Below, piece after piece: positions 8,891 through 18,054 of a stretch of DNA of 64,000 bases (the stretch's first letter is position 1; each line of letters opens with the position of its first letter). Location of the stretch: positions 221,861-285,860 of the forward strand of contig CACGGD010000001.1 of NCBI GenBank assembly GCA_902572605.1, in the 5' to 3' direction. The stretch comes from an uncultured Pelagibacteraceae bacterium. GTDB lineage: Bacteria; Pseudomonadota; Alphaproteobacteria; Pelagibacterales; Pelagibacteraceae. A program made the translations under genes and the position numbers. Under the pieces are notes generated by a model, which did not search any database, had not been told where the DNA came from, and saw only the letters and a list, made by a program, of their open reading frames with translations.

Positions 8891-10234
8891 ATGCAGTCTA
8901 AAAGTTTTTCTTTAAATATTAATCACAAAATAAAACCTTTTTCAAAATCAATTAAAGTAGACTCAGACAAATCTTTATCAATCAGAAGTTTTTTAATCGG
9001 ATCGATTTGTGAAAATATTTCAGTAGCTAAAAATGTATTGGAGTCTGAAGATGTTTTTTCAACAATTAATTGTTTAAAGAAACTTGGTGTCCAAATAAGA
9101 AAAGAGTCAAAATCGTATTTTATTCATGGAAAAGGTCTAGGTTCATTATTTGCTAAAAAAAACTTAAATTTAAATTTTGGGAATTCAGGTACTTTAGCAA
9201 GACTTTTAATAGGAATTTTATCAACTACGCCTGACATAGAAATTAAAATACAAGGTGATAATTCTTTAAATAAAAGAAGTATGGAAAAATTAATTAAGCT
9301 AATGTCAGAATTTGGAGCCGAGTTTTTACCAAAAAATAAATTTAATTTTCCGCTTAAACTTATTTCAACTGAAATGCCAGTTTGTATTAACTATACTGCT
9401 GGAGTTTCTGCTCAACTTAAAAGTGCAGTTATACTAGCTGGTTTAAATTCTTATGGAACTACTGAAATAATTGAAGATAAAAAAAGTAGAGACCATACAG
9501 AAAATATGCTGATAAAAAATCCTAAAGCAATAAGAATAAAAAAAAAAAGAAAAAAACTTATAAAAATATATGGAAAAAAAAAATTAAATCCAATTAATAT
9601 TAATGTGCCTGGAGATCCTTCCTCAGCGGCTTTTTTTACAGCACTAACATTATTAAATAAAAATTCAAAATTAAAAATAAAAAATGTGGGGTTAAACCCA
9701 ACCCGAATTGGTTTTTATGAATTACTAAAAAAACATGGAGCAAAAATAAAATTTAAAAATATAAGAAAAAATAATAATGAAGTTTATGGAGATATCTATG
9801 TTCAAAGTTCAAAAATAAGACCAATAAAAGCCTCTAAGGATTTTTATGTTAAAACTACAGATGAATATCCAATACTTTCAGTCATCGCCGCTTTAACTAA
9901 AGGAACATCTGTGTTTAAAGGAATAGGAGATCTAGTTAATAAAGAAAGTAATCGTATAAAAGAAATGCAAAAAGTTTTAAAACAAATTGGTATAAAAAGT
10001 AAATCCACAAAAGATCAGATTAAGATTTTTGGAAAAAATATATTAATGCCTAAAAATAAAATAATAAAAATCCCTGATATAAAAGATCATCGAATTTTTC
10101 AAAGCACCTCTATTCTTGCTTTAGTTACAGGAACAAAAGCAAGAATGAAAAATTTTGAAACGGTTTTTACTTCTGCACCATCTTTTTTAAAAATACTAAA
10201 ATCATTAGGAGGAAAATTTGAAATTAAAAGATAA
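8891..10234 (+). CDS. aroA: 3-phosphoshikimate 1-carboxyvinyltransferase
   Basis: 'DSDKSLSIRSFLIGSI', 'NFGNSGTLARLLIG', 'PGDPSSAAFF', 'KESNRI'. Confidence 0.9.
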   Translation: MQSKSFSLNINHKIKPFSKSIKVDSDKSLSIRSFLIGSICENISVAKNVLESEDVFSTINCLKKLGVQIRKESKSYFIHGKGLGSLFAKKNLNLNFGNSGTLARLLIGILSTTPDIEIKIQGDNSLNKRSMEKLIKLMSEFGAEFLPKNKFNFPLKLISTEMPVCINYTAGVSAQLKSAVILAGLNSYGTTEIIEDKKSRDHTENMLIKNPKAIRIKKKRKKLIKIYGKKKLNPININVPGDPSSAAFFTALTLLNKNSKLKIKNVGLNPTRIGFYELLKKHGAKIKFKNIRKNNNEVYGDIYVQSSKIRPIKASKDFYVKTTDEYPILSVIAALTKGTSVFKGIGDLVNKESNRIKEMQKVLKQIGIKSKSTKDQIKIFGKNILMPKNKIIKIPDIKDHRIFQSTSILALVTGTKARMKNFETVFTSAPSFLKILKSLGGKFEIKR

Positions 10235-10874
10235 AAAAATTCAAATCTCCTGTGATGGAGGAGCCGCAACAGGTAAATCAACTGGAGCTAAAATGATTGC
10301 CAAGAAATATAAGCTAAGTTTTTTATCATCTGGTCTACTATATAGATATGCAAGTCATCTTTTAATTAAATATAAGCCCAGAAATAAATTAAAACTTTTA
10401 AGAAACAAATTTAAAAAATTAAATTATAAAAAATTAAATAAAATAAATTTGCACACAATTGAAATATCTAAGCACAGTGCGATTATTGCAAAAATTTACA
10501 AGGTAAGACAAATTCTAAAAGATTTTCAAACTACTTTTGCAAAAAAAAATAAAAATTGTTGTATTGAAGGAAGAGATATATCAACAAAAATTCTTCCTAA
10601 TTCAGATGTAAAGTTTTTTTTTAAATGCAATTTAAACATTGCAGCTTTTAGAAGATACAATGAATTAAAAAAAAGGAATTATAAAATTAAAATTAAAGAC
10701 GTTAAAAAAGCCTTGAGAATTAGAAATAATCACGACATCAAAAGAAAAAGTAGCCCTTTACTCAAACATAGAGATGCGATAGAAATCGACACCGGAAAAT
10801 TAAACAAAAAAGCTATGGTGAAAAAAATGTCTAAATATGTAGATAAAATGATTAAAATAAAATATGGCAACTGA
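10218..10874 (+). CDS. cmk: cytidylate kinase
   Basis: 'CDGGAATGKST' P-loop, 'IEGRDISTKILPNSDVKFF'. Confidence 0.9.
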   Translation: MKLKDKKIQISCDGGAATGKSTGAKMIAKKYKLSFLSSGLLYRYASHLLIKYKPRNKLKLLRNKFKKLNYKKLNKINLHTIEISKHSAIIAKIYKVRQILKDFQTTFAKKNKNCCIEGRDISTKILPNSDVKFFFKCNLNIAAFRRYNELKKRNYKIKIKDVKKALRIRNNHDIKRKSSPLLKHRDAIEIDTGKLNKKAMVKKMSKYVDKMIKIKYGN

Positions 10875-12591
10875 ACAAGAACTAAATAAAACTAATCCCT
10901 TACATAAAGAATTTCAATCCCTTCTAGAAAAGGACTTCAAAGACAGAAAATTAAAAGAAAACGAAATCATTAAAGCTACAGTTACAGAAATAACGAAAAA
11001 TTTTATCGTAGTAGATTGTAAAGCGAAAATGGAGGGAATGATTCCAATCGAAGAATTTAAAAATGATGATGAGTTATCAAAATTAAAAGTTGGCTCAACT
11101 ATTGATGTATACTTAGACAGAATAGAAAGCGCGAGAGGAGAAATTGTTATTTCTAGAGACAAAGCCAGAAAAATGAAGTCTTGGAAAAAAATGGAAAAAG
11201 TTTTTGAGTCTCAGGAAGAATTAACTGGTTATATCACTGGAAAAGTTAAAGGAGGATTTATTACTACTGTAGAAGGTTTGCCTTGTTTTATGCCTTCCTC
11301 TCAAATTGATATAAGACCACTAAAAAAAGTTGATCATCTAATGAATACCCCGGTAAAAGTGATAGCAACAAGAATAGATAAGAATCGTGGAAATGTTTGC
11401 GTTTCGAGAAGAGCAGTACTTGAAAAAAGTAAAAATGCAGAAATAACTGAAGCGTTAAAAAATATTAAAGAAGGTACCATTGTAGAGAATGCAATTGTGA
11501 AAGCTACGACGGATTGGGGAATATTTTTAGATATAAATGGAGTGGATGCGTTGTTGCACGTTTCTGATTTAAGTCATGGAAGAGTTAAGAAACCGTCAGA
11601 CTTAGTAACTATAGGACAAAAATTAAAAGTAAAAATCACAAAGATTGATCAAAAAACAAACAGAGTATCAGCATCTATTAAAGCTTTAACTGAAGATCCT
11701 TACTCTAATATAGAAAAAAAATATAAAGTGGGTGAATTTTATAAGGGTACCGTTACAAAAATTATGGATTATGGCTGTTTTGTTAGAATTGAAGATGGAA
11801 TTGAAGGTTTAATTCACAATTCAGAACTAGATTGGACGAATAGAAATGTTAAACCAAGTAAAGTTTTATCAGTATCTCAAAGTATAAAGTTTAAAATTGT
11901 TAATATTGATAAAGAGTCAAAAAGAATTTCATTATCTTATAAAGCAACTTTGGATAATCCTTGGAATAAAATTAAAGAGAGTATTGGTAAAGAAGTAAAA
12001 GTTAAGATTAATAATATTACTGATAAAGCAATATTTGCAGAATTGACTGAGTCAGGTTTAACTGGAATGCTGCATTATAAAGAAATTTCTTATGATGAAA
12101 ATTTAGAGGATCTTAAAAAATTCAAAAAAAATGAAATCATAAGCGTCAAGATTATTGAAATCAAAGATGATAAAATCAGATTTTCAAAAAGGGCTTTGAG
12201 CAAAGATCCTTTAGATTGGTTTAAAGACAATAAGAAAAAAGTCGGCAACGTAATTACAACAAGAATTCATGAGGTTTTAAAATCTGGAGTAAAAGTTGCT
12301 GTAGATAAAGAAAAAAAATTAATTGTAACTATTAAAAAAGCAGATTTAGCAAAAGAATCTAGCGATGCTCGTCCAGAAGTATTTTCTCCAGGAAATGCAT
12401 TGGATGCTAAAATTACTGAATTAGATTTGAAAAATAGAAAAATTAAATTAAGTGTAAAAGCAGCACAAATAGATGAAGAAAAATCTCTTATTGCCAAATT
12501 TGGTGAAGGAGCAACTAAATCAGGCGCTACCTTAAAAGGAATTTTTGAAAAAGCTATTGGCAGCAAAAAAAAGAAAAAAGAAGAAAAATAA
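10864..12591 (+). CDS. rpsA: 30S ribosomal protein S1
   Basis: 575 aa with multiple S1 repeats; follows cmk as in most proteobacteria. Confidence 0.95.
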   Translation: MATEQELNKTNPLHKEFQSLLEKDFKDRKLKENEIIKATVTEITKNFIVVDCKAKMEGMIPIEEFKNDDELSKLKVGSTIDVYLDRIESARGEIVISRDKARKMKSWKKMEKVFESQEELTGYITGKVKGGFITTVEGLPCFMPSSQIDIRPLKKVDHLMNTPVKVIATRIDKNRGNVCVSRRAVLEKSKNAEITEALKNIKEGTIVENAIVKATTDWGIFLDINGVDALLHVSDLSHGRVKKPSDLVTIGQKLKVKITKIDQKTNRVSASIKALTEDPYSNIEKKYKVGEFYKGTVTKIMDYGCFVRIEDGIEGLIHNSELDWTNRNVKPSKVLSVSQSIKFKIVNIDKESKRISLSYKATLDNPWNKIKESIGKEVKVKINNITDKAIFAELTESGLTGMLHYKEISYDENLEDLKKFKKNEIISVKIIEIKDDKIRFSKRALSKDPLDWFKDNKKKVGNVITTRIHEVLKSGVKVAVDKEKKLIVTIKKADLAKESSDARPEVFSPGNALDAKITELDLKNRKIKLSVKAAQIDEEKSLIAKFGEGATKSGATLKGIFEKAIGSKKKKKEEK

Positions 12592-12873
12592 TTGTCTCGA
12601 CCCGAGCTCATTAAACTACTTAAAAAAAAACATCCAAAACTTATTAAACCTCAATTAGAAACCATCATTGATACTTTTTTTGAAAGTATTAAGGAAGCTT
12701 TAATGAAAAAAAGATCTATTGAATTGCGTGGTTTTGGCACTTTTTTTATAAAAGAAATTAAAGAAAAATACTCTGCAAGAAATCCCAAAACGGGAGAGCT
12801 GATTTATGTGCCAAAAAAGAATAAGGTAAGGTTTAGAGCTAGTAAACAATTTAAGGAGTTTTTAAATCAATGA
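12592..12873 (+). CDS. ihfB: HU/IHF-family DNA-binding protein, IHF beta-like
   Basis: 'ELRGFGTFFIKEIKEKYSARNPKTGE'; TTG start directly after the rpsA stop. Confidence 0.85.
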   Translation: MSRPELIKLLKKKHPKLIKPQLETIIDTFFESIKEALMKKRSIELRGFGTFFIKEIKEKYSARNPKTGELIYVPKKNKVRFRASKQFKEFLNQ

Positions 12874-13529
12874 AAAAACCAAAAATATTTATAGCTTGTG
12901 ATACTACAAATTTAACAAAAGTAAAAAAAATAATATTTCAATCACAAACAAATAAAATAAAGATTGGCTATAAATTTGGATTAGAATTTATGAACTCTAA
13001 AAAAGGAAGAGAGTTTGTATCTAAATTAAGAAATAAGATTATTTTTGTTGATCTCAAATTAAATGACACAGTACATACAATGATATCAACCGTGAAAGCA
13101 TTGAAAGATTTAAAGATAAATTACCTTACCGTTCATATTTCATCGGGGTTAGCTGCTCTAAGAGCAGTTAAAAAAGTTTCTGGGTCTATCAAGATAGTTG
13201 GGGTATCAACTTTAACATCGCTTAATAACAAAGATTTAAAAATAATAGGATACAATAGATCAGTTAAAAATTTAGTAAGCCATCAAGCTAAACTTGCTAA
13301 AAAAGCAGCATTGGATGCTTTAGTCTGTAGTCCTTTTGAAGTGAATATTGTCAGGAAGATTTTTAAGAAAGAAATCATTACTCCTGGAGTGCAAATAGGT
13401 AAAAAAAACTATGATCAAAAAAGGTCTATGGAAGCCAAAAAAGTCAACTCAGATTGGTTAGTCATAGGGCGCTCAGTAACGAGGGGAAGTATTAAAAAAA
13501 ATATTCAAAAGCTCATCAAATCATTATAA
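12870..13529 (+). CDS. pyrF: orotidine 5'-phosphate decarboxylase homologue
   Basis: 'FVDLKLNDTVHT' (D-K-D triad), 'GVQIGKKNYDQKR', 'VIGRSVT'; ATGA overlap with ihfB. Confidence 0.75.
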   Translation: MKKPKIFIACDTTNLTKVKKIIFQSQTNKIKIGYKFGLEFMNSKKGREFVSKLRNKIIFVDLKLNDTVHTMISTVKALKDLKINYLTVHISSGLAALRAVKKVSGSIKIVGVSTLTSLNNKDLKIIGYNRSVKNLVSHQAKLAKKAALDALVCSPFEVNIVRKIFKKEIITPGVQIGKKNYDQKRSMEAKKVNSDWLVIGRSVTRGSIKKNIQKLIKSL

Positions 13530-13537
13530 AAGAAATA

Positions 13538-14767
13538 ATGATGAAGATTAAAAAGGGTGTTCAGTTAATAGACCAACATGACAAAAATTATATGTATGGT
13601 GGTAAATTTGGTGGCAATTTCATTCCTGAAACTCTTAAAAAACCTATTGATGACTTAACTAAATTATTTTTTAAACTTAGAAAAGATAAGAAATTTCTAA
13701 AAGAAAGAGATTATCACTTTAAAAATTATATTGGAACACCAACACCTTTTATTAAATTAGAAAATTTAACTGATCATCTAGGAGGAGCTCAAATTTATGC
13801 AAAAGTTGTTTCTGAAGCTAATGGAGGAGCTCATAAAATTTATAATGCAACCGTTCACTGTCTAATAGCTAAAAGAGCTGGAAAAAAATATATTGTTGGA
13901 GATACAGGAGCTGGTTATGCTGGCAAAATGCTTTCTATGGCAGCCAAAAAATTTGGTCTTAAGTGTAAAATTTTTATGGGAGCCAAAGATATTAAAAGAC
14001 AAAGACCGAATGTCCAAGCTATTAAAAAAAATGGCGCCCAAATTGTGCCTGTTACTACGGGAAGTCAAACGCTTGTGGATGCTGTTAGTGAATGTATGCG
14101 TTACTGGGTTTCAAATTGCGACACTACTCATATGTGTGTAGGATCAACAGTAGGTCCCAACATATTTATAAAGATTTGTGCTTGGAGCACAGCACAAATT
14201 TCAAGAGAATTAATGGTACAAGTTAAAGAAGAATTTGGAAAAATTCCAAATAAATTAAAGTTATTAAATTGTGTTGGTGGTGGAAGTTCTGCTATGGGTT
14301 TTTGGAATGAGTTTATGAATACAAATGCTGAATTTATTGGCATTGAAGCTGGAGGACCAAGAAAAAGCAAGTTACACGCCGCTCCTCTTACTAATGGATC
14401 AAAAATTGGAATACTTCATGGAGCTGCCCAATACGTAGTTCAAGATAAGGAAGGTCAAATTAGTCCTACAGAGTCGATTTCTGCAGGTTTAGATTATCCA
14501 GGAATTTCTCCTCTTCATTGTTTTTTAAAGGACACAAAACGTGCAAGTTATGTCTCTGCAACTGATGAAGAGGCTCTAAATGCTTACAAACTTGTTTCTA
14601 AATTAGAAAATATTTCTCCATCTTTAGAACCATCACATGCTTTTGCTCATGCAATTTCTATTTCTCCAAAATTAAAAAAGTCTGATGTTATTATTGTAAA
14701 TAGCTGTGGGGACTCATTAAAAGATAAGGACATCATAAAGAGTAAATTAGGAACTTACATAAGATGA
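13538..14767 (+). CDS. trpB: tryptophan synthase beta-like PLP enzyme with divergent active-site motifs
   Basis: Full-length TrpB scaffold; PLP lysine in 'NGGAHK', 'VGGGSSA', 'SAGLDYPGISP', 'LEPSHA'. Confidence 0.8.
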   Translation: MMKIKKGVQLIDQHDKNYMYGGKFGGNFIPETLKKPIDDLTKLFFKLRKDKKFLKERDYHFKNYIGTPTPFIKLENLTDHLGGAQIYAKVVSEANGGAHKIYNATVHCLIAKRAGKKYIVGDTGAGYAGKMLSMAAKKFGLKCKIFMGAKDIKRQRPNVQAIKKNGAQIVPVTTGSQTLVDAVSECMRYWVSNCDTTHMCVGSTVGPNIFIKICAWSTAQISRELMVQVKEEFGKIPNKLKLLNCVGGGSSAMGFWNEFMNTNAEFIGIEAGGPRKSKLHAAPLTNGSKIGILHGAAQYVVQDKEGQISPTESISAGLDYPGISPLHCFLKDTKRASYVSATDEEALNAYKLVSKLENISPSLEPSHAFAHAISISPKLKKSDVIIVNSCGDSLKDKDIIKSKLGTYIR

Positions 14768-15564
14768 AATCTAAAATTAAAATAGCTTTTGAAAAATGTA
14801 AAAAAGAAAAAAGGCCTGCGCTTTTAACCTATACTGTAGCAGGAGATAACACCAAAAAAAATTCGTTGAAAATATTGAATTCAATTTCAAAGTATGCTGA
14901 TATTTTAGAACTAGGTTTTCCTCACAACACACCAATAGCTGATGGAGGACAAATTCAAGGAAGTTCTCATAGGTCTCTAAAAAATGGAATTAAATTAAAA
15001 GATGTTTTTCAAATAGTAAAAAATTTTAAAAAAACTAATCCTTTGAAACCTCTTATTTTAATGGGTTATTATAATCTAATTTATCAAAATGGTGAGAGTA
15101 ATTTTTTAAACAGCTGTAAATCTTCAGGTGTTGATGGAATTATTGTTGTTGATTTACCATGGCCAGAAAACAAAAATTTTTCAAATAAATGCAAAAAAAA
15201 ATTTATAAACTTTATTCAACTTTTGTCACCTACAACTTCAAAAGATAGAATGAAAAAAATAATTAAAGACTCTCATGATATGATTTATTATATCAGTATG
15301 CTGTCTACGACAGGTGGAAAATTAAAAGTTTCTCCAAAAAAGATTCTTGAAAATTACGAAAAAATAAAAAGATATAGTGGAAAAAAAAATCTAGTGATAG
15401 GGTTTGGAATAACAAATAAAACTATCGCCTCTCTAAGTGCAGCTGATGGATTAGTTGTGGGTAGTCAATTATGTAAGACTATTACGGATTCTATTAAAAA
15501 AAGACAAAATCCTGTCACAAAATTAAATAAAGTAGTATATAATTTGAGAAATCAAATCATATGA
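14764..15564 (+). CDS. trpA: tryptophan synthase alpha-like TIM barrel with divergent motifs
   Basis: 'ILELGFPHNTPIADGGQIQ', 'GFGITNK', 'VVGSQLC'; ATGA overlap with trpB. Confidence 0.8.
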   Translation: MKSKIKIAFEKCKKEKRPALLTYTVAGDNTKKNSLKILNSISKYADILELGFPHNTPIADGGQIQGSSHRSLKNGIKLKDVFQIVKNFKKTNPLKPLILMGYYNLIYQNGESNFLNSCKSSGVDGIIVVDLPWPENKNFSNKCKKKFINFIQLLSPTTSKDRMKKIIKDSHDMIYYISMLSTTGGKLKVSPKKILENYEKIKRYSGKKNLVIGFGITNKTIASLSAADGLVVGSQLCKTITDSIKKRQNPVTKLNKVVYNLRNQII

Positions 15565-16478
15565 ACTGGATAACAAAATTTATAAAGCCAAAAATTAAAT
15601 CACTCTTTGAAAAAAGATCTTCAAAAACAAAAGAAAATCTTTGGACATCATGTGAATGTAAAAATTTAATTTATAAAGAAGATCTTGCATCTAATTTTAA
15701 TTGTTGTCCCAAGTGTGGAGCTCACCATAAATTATCTTGTAAAGAAAGATTTGAAACTTTTTTTGATAATAAAGAATATGAATTAATAAAGACTCCTTTA
15801 CCAAAGGATGATCCTTTGAAATTTGAAGATAATAAGAAATATGAAGATAGGTTAAAATCAGCTAGGAAAATCACTCAGCAGGATGATGCTGTAGCAATAG
15901 CAAAAGGTAAAGTTAAAGATATTAATGTTGTAGTAGGTGCACAAGATTTTAGATTCATTGGAGGATCTTTTGGTGCAGCCTCCGGAGAAGCGTTCATTGC
16001 AGGTATTCAACATTCAATTGAAAATAATAAGCCATTTATCTTTTTTAGTTGTAGCGGAGGACAAAGAATGATGGAGTCATCAATTGCTTTAATGCAAATG
16101 TCTAGAACTGCTTTAGCTGTAAATGAATTAAAGAAAAAAAATATTCCTTATATAGTTGTTTTAACAAATCCTACAACGGGAGGTGTCACAGCTTCCTGGG
16201 CTATGTTAGGTGATATTTTAATTGCTGAACCTAAAGCAACTATAGGTTTTGCTGGGAGACGTGTAATTCAAGACACGGTAAGAGAGACTTTACCAGAAGA
16301 ATTTCAAACAGCAGAGTATGTAAAAGATCATGGTGGTATAGACCTAGTGGTTGAAAGAAAATATTTAAACTCAACTATAGGAACTTTACTAAATGTATTG
16401 TTGAAAAAAGCAGAGGCTCAGGCTAAAAATGAGTCATCTAATGTCACAATCGATCGATCTTTACAATCAGCTAGCTAA
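15561..16478 (+). CDS. accD: acetyl-CoA carboxylase carboxyltransferase subunit beta
   Basis: N-terminal zinc ribbon, 'SCSGGQRMMESSIALMQM', 'PTTGGVTASWAMLGDILIAEPKATIGFAGRRVI'. Confidence 0.95.
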   Translation: MNWITKFIKPKIKSLFEKRSSKTKENLWTSCECKNLIYKEDLASNFNCCPKCGAHHKLSCKERFETFFDNKEYELIKTPLPKDDPLKFEDNKKYEDRLKSARKITQQDDAVAIAKGKVKDINVVVGAQDFRFIGGSFGAASGEAFIAGIQHSIENNKPFIFFSCSGGQRMMESSIALMQMSRTALAVNELKKKNIPYIVVLTNPTTGGVTASWAMLGDILIAEPKATIGFAGRRVIQDTVRETLPEEFQTAEYVKDHGGIDLVVERKYLNSTIGTLLNVLLKKAEAQAKNESSNVTIDRSLQSAS

Positions 16479-17703
16479 GAATAAACTATTTAGTAAATCC
16501 GTAAATTTTGATCTTAAGAGGATTAAATTAGTTCTTAAAAAATTAAACAACCCTGAAAAAAAATTAAAAAATGTTATCAATATTATAGGAAGCGATGGGA
16601 AATACTCTCTTTTAACTTCCTTAAAATTTTTTATCGAAGCGAATAATCAAAAAACTTCAGCTTATATTTCACCTAGTTTAAAAGATATTAGAGAACGTTT
16701 CTGGATGGGTAATAATTTTTTACGTTATGAAGAAATTAAAAAAACAGTAAAAATCATAGAAAAGCAGAGGATTAACTTAACAATTTTTGAAGCTCTAACG
16801 GTTATATTTATCTTAAATGTAGCGAAAAAAAATAATGATTATAATCTTATCGAAGCTGGCGCATTATTCGCTAAAGACTCGACAAATCTTTTTGATTTTC
16901 CAAAAATACAAGCTGTAGTGAACATAAATAAACAGCATTTAAATTTTTTAAAAAATAAAACTTTGAATGAAGTGATTTATCAAAAAGTTGGATTTTTAAG
17001 CAACTTTACCAATATTTATATTGGGAAACAAAAACCCGTGGTTTTGAAAAAGATAAAACAAGTATTAAAAAGAAATACCAGTTTTATTCAGTATTCTAAC
17101 TCATGGAAACTGATTAAATCAAATAATAGTTTTTTTTATAAAGATAAAAAAACAAAGATAAAATTGAATACAAAATATATTCATTCAAAAGGTCTATTAG
17201 AAAATCTTTGTTTAGCTATTAAAATTGCTTTAGATCTTAAAATCGATAAAAAAATAATATTAAAAACTATTCCTAAAATTAAGTTTGAAGCTAGAATAGA
17301 TTATATAACGAAAGGTAAATTAACTAAAAAGATATATAAAAATGAAAAACTTTTAATAGATGGTTGTCATTCTGAAGTAAGTGGTAAAAATTTAGCTAAT
17401 TATCTTAAAACTCTCAAAGTCCCAATTTATGGCATATGGGCCATGACAAAAAATAAAAATCCCATAAGATTTATAAAACAATTTGAAGGAATATTTAGAA
17501 AAATTATAACTATTCCAATAGAAAATGAGACTGCTGCCTTATCTAATAAATTATTGTTCAAAATAGCAAAAAGAAATAATTATAATTCTGAAACTTCTAA
17601 AAGTTTTGAAGAAGCTTTAAAAAAAATTAGTTCGAGAGAGAAAAAGATTATTTGTGTTTTTGGATCTCTTTATTTATGTGGAAATGTTTTAAATAAAAAT
17701 TAA
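16429..17703 (+). CDS. folC: FolC-like (folylpolyglutamate/dihydrofolate synthase family) protein with degenerate P-loop
   Basis: Mur ligase-like scaffold, 'TIFEALTVIFI', 'EARIDYITKG', 'LLIDGCHSEVSG'; follows accD as in alphaproteobacteria; internal ATG at 16441 possible. Confidence 0.7.
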   Translation: MSHLMSQSIDLYNQLAKNKLFSKSVNFDLKRIKLVLKKLNNPEKKLKNVINIIGSDGKYSLLTSLKFFIEANNQKTSAYISPSLKDIRERFWMGNNFLRYEEIKKTVKIIEKQRINLTIFEALTVIFILNVAKKNNDYNLIEAGALFAKDSTNLFDFPKIQAVVNINKQHLNFLKNKTLNEVIYQKVGFLSNFTNIYIGKQKPVVLKKIKQVLKRNTSFIQYSNSWKLIKSNNSFFYKDKKTKIKLNTKYIHSKGLLENLCLAIKIALDLKIDKKIILKTIPKIKFEARIDYITKGKLTKKIYKNEKLLIDGCHSEVSGKNLANYLKTLKVPIYGIWAMTKNKNPIRFIKQFEGIFRKIITIPIENETAALSNKLLFKIAKRNNYNSETSKSFEEALKKISSREKKIICVFGSLYLCGNVLNKN

Positions 17704-18020
17704 ATATTTTCTTTAATCCAAGAAACAATATTTGATTTTGTAGTTGCTCCTACTTTAGTAGCCTTAAGCTCACCTCCTTTAAATAATAGCATGGTAGGTA
17801 TACCTTTAATTCCATACTTGGTAGGTGTGTTGGGCTCTTGATCTATATTATGTTTTGCTATAACAACTTGATCTTTCATCTCTTCAGATATTTCTTCAAG
17901 AACAGGACCAATTTGTTTACAAGGACCGCACCATTCAGCCCAAAAATCTACTACGGTAGGTTTATTTGATTTGATAACATCACTATCAAAACTTTCGTCT
18001 GTAATTGCTTTAGTAGGCAT
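17700..18020 (-). CDS. trxA: thioredoxin
   Basis: 'VDFWAEWCGPCKQIGPVLEEI' and 'GIKGIPTMLLFKGGE'. Confidence 0.95.
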   Translation of the reverse strand: MPTKAITDESFDSDVIKSNKPTVVDFWAEWCGPCKQIGPVLEEISEEMKDQVVIAKHNIDQEPNTPTKYGIKGIPTMLLFKGGELKATKVGATTKSNIVSWIKENI

Positions 18021-18054
18021 ATATTCTAAATAAGTATTTTTGATTTAAAGTCAA

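Noticed and set aside
12267-12611. 114-aa minus-strand ORF opposite the rpsA 3' end
   Set aside because: Antisense to S1 repeats, no support
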